A stretch of DNA of 64,000 nt, from assembly GCA_036745875.1 (NCBI GenBank), contig DAIOFH010000001.1:21397-85396 (forward strand), read 5' to 3'. Numbering within the stretch: the stretch's first letter is position 1; each line of letters opens with the position of its first letter. Below the pieces are notes generated by a model. That model saw nothing but the letters and a program-made list of their open reading frames with translations. It was not told the DNA's origin and made no database searches. The translations under genes were made by a program, and so were the position numbers. Below, in pieces: positions 61,735-64,000 of this stretch. The DNA comes from DAIOFH01 sp036745875. GTDB lineage: Bacteria > Planctomycetota > SZUA-567.

Positions 61735-61981
61735 AGTGTTCCTGCTACCGTTCCCGGCCGATATTAAAAAATTAGCCAGAAAAGTATACCTATATTTTTT
61801 CCCGGAAGCAAGCCGTTTGCAGCGTAAGTAAATTATAGTATTTCCGAAAAGGCCATAATGACGCGGCCGCTATATACTACCTCTTATTGTGTCTTTCAAG
61901 TTGGCGTAAATAAAAAGAACGGATAGAGTTAAGGATTCCTGTAACTAAACGATGGAATCTTTTTCTATAAAGGTGGCTCAG

Positions 61982-63931
61982 ATGGCGATACGCCGTTTAC
62001 TCTTCTCGGTTATAGTATTATGCTTCGGGAGCCATCACGGATCCGCCGCGCTCGACAACAGTGATACAATCCAAGACGATAAGGACGAAGACATAGTCCA
62101 TGCGTTCCAATTGATCGAGTATCAATACGACAATACCTCCGACCGCATTATCAAAATGCTTGATTTGCCTTCGAACGTGCCCACCGACAGGAAAAAGCTT
62201 TGGCAGGATATCATACAAGCCAAGGTGAAATATATGGCGGACGACTATGTCGGTTCGATTGAATCATTTAAGAGGATCCTAACTTCGTATGAACCCGCGT
62301 TTCTCGGCCGTTTGGTTGAATCCTTTTTATTGCGCCAGTTGGCGATCGCGGCGAAAGAGACGGGCGACCCCGTGTTTGCCGCGACACTTTTGAACGAAGT
62401 GATCGACAAGAATTCCGGCAGTGACAATTCGTTTATTATGGAACAGGTGGCGCGGGCGATGGTGGGAATCGCCGCAATCTATGCGGACGAAGGTTCCTTT
62501 GCCGACGCACTCGAAATCCTCGATGTCGTTGTCGATATCTATGAGGGACGGAGCGAGGCGTTGTTGATGGAAGTCGTCGTGACTGCCTGCATTGCGCGAA
62601 TATCATGCTATATGGCTCTCGGCGAGTATGAAAACGCCATCGAAAGCAGTGACATCTTCCTGGCAGAATACTGGGATGAAGAATACGAAGAATATGAGCC
62701 GGGCGGCTTCCTGGTCGGCATGGTGGCCGAAGTCAAGCGGAAGAAGGCCCAGGCTTGTTTTCACTTGGATTCCTTGGAGGACGCCATCGATTTGTTCGAT
62801 GAAGTGGTGTCTGCCTACGAAAACACTCAGGAGCGCACTCAACTGAAAGTTGCATTGCTGTCGAAGATGGACAAGGCGGAATGCCTTATCGACATGGGCT
62901 ACCCCGATTTGGGCGTCGGTTTGCTCATGGAGATTGTCGACCGCGAGAAAAACAACGCCAGGCTTGAAATCCAGATTACCGTTGCCGACGCCCTTTTGTC
63001 GTAGGGAAGGTTTTTTGCCTCGATGGGATTGACCGCCAAGGCTGTCGGGACATTTACCATGGTGGCTGATTTGTACGGCAAAACGGAGGACACAGATCTT
63101 GTATATCGCGTCGCAATGGCCGGGCTGGAAAAGGGAATGGCCTTTTATGAGATGAAAGACAGCGAATCGGCGATAAACGCTTTTAATACCGTTGTCGGTT
63201 CGCTCGACAAAGTGTCAGGCAAGTATATTCAAGGCGAACTGGTCAGCGCCTGCCTCAACAAAGCCAATATTTATTATCAAGTGGGCTTTTATGACTCCGC
63301 CTTCAAGGAATACTCGTCCCTGATCGAACGTTACGGCAAATGCGACGATCCCCTCATACTTCGATGTATCGCCGTTGCGCGCAGCAACGCCGGAAGGATA
63401 CTGGCAAATGAAAAAAACCTGGACGGCGCGATGCTCCTGTATGCGAAGAACCTTGAGCACCTGAAGGGGATCGATGTGGAAGAACTCATGGCCTACGAGG
63501 CCATGGCGATGCTGGATCTCGCGGAGGTGCTTTTTGCCAAGGGGCAGCGCAGCGACGCATTGGGGATATTGGATTCCTTGACGGACAAGTTCAAATACCA
63601 CGAGGACTTTTTCATCATGCAGCAGGTCGCAAAATCATACATCTACAAGGGCGATTATTACGAGGATGTCGCAAACACAAACGTGGCGCTCAACGAATAC
63701 GACGCGCTGATAACGAGGTTTTCCGGTGCCAAGGAAATGGAATTGGTAGAGTATCTGGCCCTGGCCATGATTCGCAAGGCGGCAGTCTTTATCCGCAGCA
63801 ACCAAAAAGCACTGGCAGTAAAAACATACCGGGATTTCCTAAAGGTGTACGACAATTCCGACAATCCCAAAATTCGTGACTGGGTCACAATCAGCAAAAA
63901 GGACATAGCCTATCTGACGTCCGGGAATTGA
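61982..63931 (+). pseudogene. Secreted TPR protein interrupted by one in-frame TAG
   Basis: From ATG 61982 (AAGGTGG eight bases upstream) a signal peptide (cut near GSA, residue 22) is followed by TPR-like repeats up to a TAG at 63002-63004 (codon 341). The same frame continues without a further stop to 63931, starting GRFFASMGLTAKAVGTF and running through more TPR units to LTSGN. ADALLS, the amber codon and GRFFASMG together make a normal TPR helix, so the stop splits one 649-residue protein. Other genes here end in TAG (4976, 29490, 30389), so it is read as a stop in general. A nonsense mutation is the simplest reading; readthrough, sequencing error, or re-initiation at ATG 63023 are alternatives. 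Confidence 0.82.
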
Positions 63932-64000
63932 ATGTTTTTATGCGGTGTGATGCCGGTGTCGATTGTCTCTTTCCCGGCAATAAAAAAGCCGTAACTCCGA

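Noticed and set aside
63002..63004. Genome-wide reassignment of TAG (for example to pyrrolysine)
   Set aside because: Several genes here terminate properly at TAG (4976, 23050, 29490, 30389), so TAG is a normal stop; only the TPR gene is affected.
1..64000. CRISPR arrays, tRNA or rRNA genes, complete insertion sequences
   Set aside because: No regularly spaced repeats, no cloverleaf with the conserved T-loop, and no transposase-like protein were found by reading.

Overview
The window is a chromosomal segment (moderately high GC, densely coded, strong AGGAGG-type ribosome binding sites) from a diderm bacterium. The diderm call rests on a porin-like beta-barrel ending in Phe, a classical type V autotransporter, several signal-peptide proteins and a peptidoglycan gene cluster whose MurE carries the DNPR motif of meso-diaminopimelate ligases. 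Two methyl-accepting chemotaxis proteins and a CheX-like protein point to a chemotactic cell. The mix of tandem CUT2 sugar transporters, type III pantothenate kinase and a ThiD2-ThiE fusion would fit a saccharolytic PVC-type or similar gut/sediment lineage, but the sequence alone does not fix the phylum. There is no rRNA, tRNA, CRISPR array or insertion sequence in the window.

Layout. 1-11.5 kb: a LacI-type regulator followed by two complete ribose-type (CUT2) ABC transporters in tandem (ATPase-permease-binding protein, twice) and two paralogous phosphomannose-isomerase-like cupins, closed by a terminator. Matching TAACGTTA-centred palindromes precede the regulator and the first ATPase gene. 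11.5-17.3 kb: a small zinc ribbon, a PTS EIIA-like protein, xseB overlapping a pseudokinase gene, a secreted EF-hand-loop protein, a 138-base giant hairpin, and polyphosphate kinase. 17.5-24.5 kb: rhamnulokinase overlapping a CoaC-like flavoprotein, a ThiD2-ThiE fusion, YchF, an acetyltransferase, a CheX-like protein, and a mutarotase-like protein with a histone-H1-like tail. 24.6-30.4 kb: outer-membrane barrel, CHASE4-GAF sensor without output domain, FTCD-like cyclodeaminase, purine nucleoside phosphorylase, methyltransferase. 30.4-42.3 kb, minus strand: a division and cell-wall (dcw) cluster rsmH-ftsL-ftsI-murE-murF-mraY-ftsW-murG, continuing into coaX, a VOC protein and a small membrane protein; murD and the murC/ddl/ftsQAZ part are absent. 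42.4-50.3 kb: LUD-domain protein, a 1456-residue Gly-rich autotransporter, a DUF3298-like secreted protein and two convergent TetR regulators. 50.5-57.2 kb: an intact MCP, a frameshifted dCache MCP, two divergent HTH regulators and an FMN reductase. 57.2-64 kb: a secreted TPR protein with a Pro/Arg-rich tail, prfB-deoxyribosyltransferase-metW, and a secreted TPR protein interrupted by one in-frame TAG.

The most unusual items are non-coding or broken: a dispersed imperfect inverted repeat (about 43-base half-unit) seen at three places, the 138-base hairpin element before ppk, the single amber codon that splits an otherwise continuous TPR protein, the -1 frameshift in a chemoreceptor, the degraded kinase co-transcribed with xseB, and the divergent HTH pair with direct repeats that resembles a phage-type switch without any phage genes. 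I did not find a clear multi-gene defence or other wholly new system; the dual-transporter sugar locus with its duplicated isomerase-like cupins is the best candidate for an uncharacterised pathway.
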